The position numbers were made by a program, and so were the translations under genes. Shown piece by piece: positions 5,338-7,535 of a stretch of 7,535 nt of DNA (positions are counted from its first letter, which is position 1; each line of letters starts with the position of its first letter). Location of the stretch: NCBI GenBank assembly GCA_041565275.1, contig JBFGVE010000142.1:1-7535 (forward strand), given 5' to 3'. This DNA comes from CAWUKT01 sp041565275 (GTDB taxonomy: Bacteria > Bacteroidota > Bacteroidia > J057 > JADKCL01). The notes beneath the pieces are model-generated. The model was given only the letters and a program-made list of their open reading frames with translations, was not told the origin of the DNA and searched no databases.

Positions 5338-7535
5338 ATGACCATAAAAAAGGCTCACTCAGTCCTCAAACAATATTTCGGTTATGACTCTTTCCGCCCT
5401 CAGCAAGAAGAGATCATTTCTGAGGTTTTGTCTGGTCGTGACACTGTGGTCCTGATGCCCACTGGTGGTGGAAAATCCATCTGCTATCAAGTTCCTGCAA
5501 TTGTATCGGATGGGATAGCAATTGTGGTTTCTCCACTGATCGCTCTAATGCAGGACCAAGTGGAGGGCTTGTTGGGAAATGGAGTAAGGGCTGCATTTAT
5601 CAATTCAAGTCAAAGCGGGCAGGAAAATACCCAAATACTCCACCGAGCCGTGGATGGGGAACTTGACATTCTCTACGTCTCCCCTGAGAAGATATTGTCG
5701 CAAGAATTTGCACCAATGCTCAGCCAGTTGGATATTTCGCTTTTTGCAGTAGATGAAGCTCACTGCATCTCTTCTTGGGGCCATGACTTTCGCCCCGAAT
5801 ACACCAAATTGGCTTTTCTCAAGGAAAAGTTCCCCAAGATCCCAATGATCGCGCTAACCGCTACTGCGGACAAAGTCACTCGCAGAGACATCGAGGACAA
5901 GCTAGGCCTTATCAATCCTGCCCGTTTTATCGCTTCCTTCGACCGGCCCAATTTGAGCCTCCGGGTAGAACCCGGTCGTAACCGTATCAAGGTGATTACC
6001 GATTGGGTACTGGCTCGGCCAAGCCAAAGTGGGATCATCTACTGTCTATCTCGCAAGTCGACAGAGCAGGTAGCTGCAAAGTTGAAAGAAAAGGGAATTA
6101 TGACAGGGTTCTACCATGCGGGTATGGGGCCACCTTTTCGGACCAAAGTCCAGCAGGATTTTATCCGGGATGATATCCAAGTGATATGCGCAACTATTGC
6201 CTTTGGCATGGGGATTGACAAGAGCAATATCCGCTGGGTTATACATTACAACCTTCCGAAAAATCTGGAGGGTTATTACCAGGAGATCGGACGTGCAGGC
6301 CGGGATGGAGTAGAAAGTGAAACTCTGTTGTTTTACAGCTATGGAGATGTGATCCAACTGCAGGGGTTCATCGAAGACAGTGGTCAACCAGAGATAGGGA
6401 TGCAGAAGTTGGAACGAATGCAGCAATATGCTAATGCAAAAATTTGCCGCCGGAGAGTTCTTCTCGGATATTTTTCCGAATATCCACAAGAAGATTGCGG
6501 TAATTGCGATATTTGTCATGATCCCCCAGAGACCATTGATGGAACCATATTGGCCCAAAAGGCATTGTCGGCGATGGCCCGGCTCAAAGAATCAGTTGGA
6601 ATGAATATACTGATTGATGTATTGCGTGGATCCAGTCGTCGAGATATCACCCAAATGGGTTACCACAAAATCAAGACATACGGGGCCGGGGCTGACCTTC
6701 CCCGGAGAGACTGGCAAGAATATCTTCTACAAATGCTAGACCAGGGGCTCTTCGAAATCGCATATGACCAGGGAAGTTCATTGAAATTAACCGATCTCGG
6801 ACGGGAAGTGCTAACCGCCCAGCGTCCAGTGGAACTGGTACGGCGTACTCTGCCTAAAAAACGACAGGCGGCTAACCCAAAGAAATCGGACAAGGTTGGA
6901 GATAAGCCGGTAGACGAACCGCTGTTCAAGCGTCTCAAGGCATTGCGGAAGAAGATTGCTGATAAAAAGGGGATCCCACCGTACATTGTTTTCCACGATT
7001 CAACACTGAAACAGATGGCTACCCAATTTCCTGCTAATCAGACCCAGATGAGAAATATATCTGGAATAGGTGAGAGAAAACTAGCCTTGTACGGAGACAG
7101 ATTCATCCATGAGATCCTGCAGTTTTTGCAGGAAACAGGAAAAGAAGACAGTTCGAATACACCTGAATCAGAGAAGAAATCTTCCAAGGGTAACAGAAGC
7201 CAGGTAGTTTCTGGGCATCGTTTGAGAAGTGGTCACAGCACTATGGATGAAGAGAAGGGAAAGGCCTTTTGGGAAAGGAACAAACCAACTGAGAACAAAA
7301 AGAGAAAGAAGGTTCCCAAAGAGAAAAAGCCCCCTACCCAATTGCTAACTTATCAATTGCACAAGGAAGGTAAATCTGTAGATCAGATCTGCTGGATCCG
7401 AAATCTCAAAGAGAATACCATCTATGGTCATTTGATCAGTATATACCTCAATGGGGAAAAGGAGATAGACATCTTCAATTTTCTAGCCGTCGAAGAATTA
7501 AAAGAGATTCTTGAAGCAATCCGGGACAGAGGACC
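5338..7535 (+). CDS. recQ: RecQ ATP-dependent DNA helicase with extra C-terminal HTH domain (partial, open at right edge)
   Basis: The frame is open for 732 codons with no stop before the window ends. RecQ unwinds DNA 3'-5' in recombination and replication-fork repair. Visible parts: motif 0 YFGYDSFRPQQEEI at 13-26; Walker A TGGGKS at 42-47; DEAH at 139-142 followed by the RecQ aromatic loop HCISSWGHDFRPEY; LTATA at 173-177; motif V with AFGMGIDK; motif VI QEIGRAGRDG at 315-324; zinc cysteines C370, C387, C390 and C393; an RQC winged helix at about 400-500; and an HRDC domain at about 528-601. A lysine-rich linker (about 602-665) leads to a helix-turn-helix domain (about 667-725: QLLTYQLHKEGKSV, then ENTIYGHLISIYLNGEKEID). 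This resembles the HTH_40-type domain known from Bacillus YpbB and some Bacteroidota RecQ proteins. E. coli RecQ (609 residues) lacks it. The stop probably lies a short way beyond the edge. Confidence 0.96.
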   Translation, partial: MTIKKAHSVLKQYFGYDSFRPQQEEIISEVLSGRDTVVLMPTGGGKSICYQVPAIVSDGIAIVVSPLIALMQDQVEGLLGNGVRAAFINSSQSGQENTQILHRAVDGELDILYVSPEKILSQEFAPMLSQLDISLFAVDEAHCISSWGHDFRPEYTKLAFLKEKFPKIPMIALTATADKVTRRDIEDKLGLINPARFIASFDRPNLSLRVEPGRNRIKVITDWVLARPSQSGIIYCLSRKSTEQVAAKLKEKGIMTGFYHAGMGPPFRTKVQQDFIRDDIQVICATIAFGMGIDKSNIRWVIHYNLPKNLEGYYQEIGRAGRDGVESETLLFYSYGDVIQLQGFIEDSGQPEIGMQKLERMQQYANAKICRRRVLLGYFSEYPQEDCGNCDICHDPPETIDGTILAQKALSAMARLKESVGMNILIDVLRGSSRRDITQMGYHKIKTYGAGADLPRRDWQEYLLQMLDQGLFEIAYDQGSSLKLTDLGREVLTAQRPVELVRRTLPKKRQAANPKKSDKVGDKPVDEPLFKRLKALRKKIADKKGIPPYIVFHDSTLKQMATQFPANQTQMRNISGIGERKLALYGDRFIHEILQFLQETGKEDSSNTPESEKKSSKGNRSQVVSGHRLRSGHSTMDEEKGKAFWERNKPTENKKRKKVPKEKKPPTQLLTYQLHKEGKSVDQICWIRNLKENTIYGHLISIYLNGEKEIDIFNFLAVEELKEILEAIRDRG

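Noticed and set aside
6046..6558. 170-codon open frame on the - strand
   Set aside because: It is antisense to the helicase and zinc region of recQ, whose motifs are intact. No independent protein features were seen.

Overview
The window looks like chromosomal DNA of a member of the Bacteroidota. The support is indirect. The class III aminotransferase, the single-haem cytochrome c and the long RecQ with an extra C-terminal helix-turn-helix all resemble forms I know from that phylum. Two start regions carry a TAnnTTTG-type -7 element, Shine-Dalgarno motifs are not obvious before the starts, and three proteins have lipoprotein signals. No rRNA, tRNA, CRISPR array, insertion sequence or integrase was seen.

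Left part (about 1-3220, + strand): a SAM-dependent methyltransferase with an N-terminal four-cysteine zinc-ribbon-like region, then a class III PLP aminotransferase, then a serine/asparagine-rich lipoprotein of unknown function. The gaps between them are 205 and 121 bp, so they are probably separate transcription units. A hairpin followed by seven T residues lies just before the aminotransferase start.

Middle part (about 3328-5281, - strand): four genes probably transcribed together from right to left. They are a 92-residue protein of unknown function, a small helical lipoprotein rich in Met/His/Asp, a Sco/SenC copper chaperone lipoprotein, and a membrane-anchored class I cytochrome c. This is the most interesting block. 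It looks like a cell-envelope copper/electron-transfer cassette without any oxidase subunit in view. The Sco start region holds three 18-bp tandem repeats, each a multiple of three bases. The spacer between sco and the cytochrome gene holds two near-identical direct repeats.

Right part (5338 to the window end, + strand): recQ, open at the right edge, divergent from the middle block across a 56-bp spacer with a -7-like element facing each way. The protein has helicase, zinc/RQC and HRDC regions and then an additional helix-turn-helix domain resembling that of Bacillus YpbB-type proteins.

I found no clear evidence of a wholly new system. The best leads are the four-gene copper/cytochrome cassette with its unassigned lipoprotein, and the repeat-expanded start of sco.
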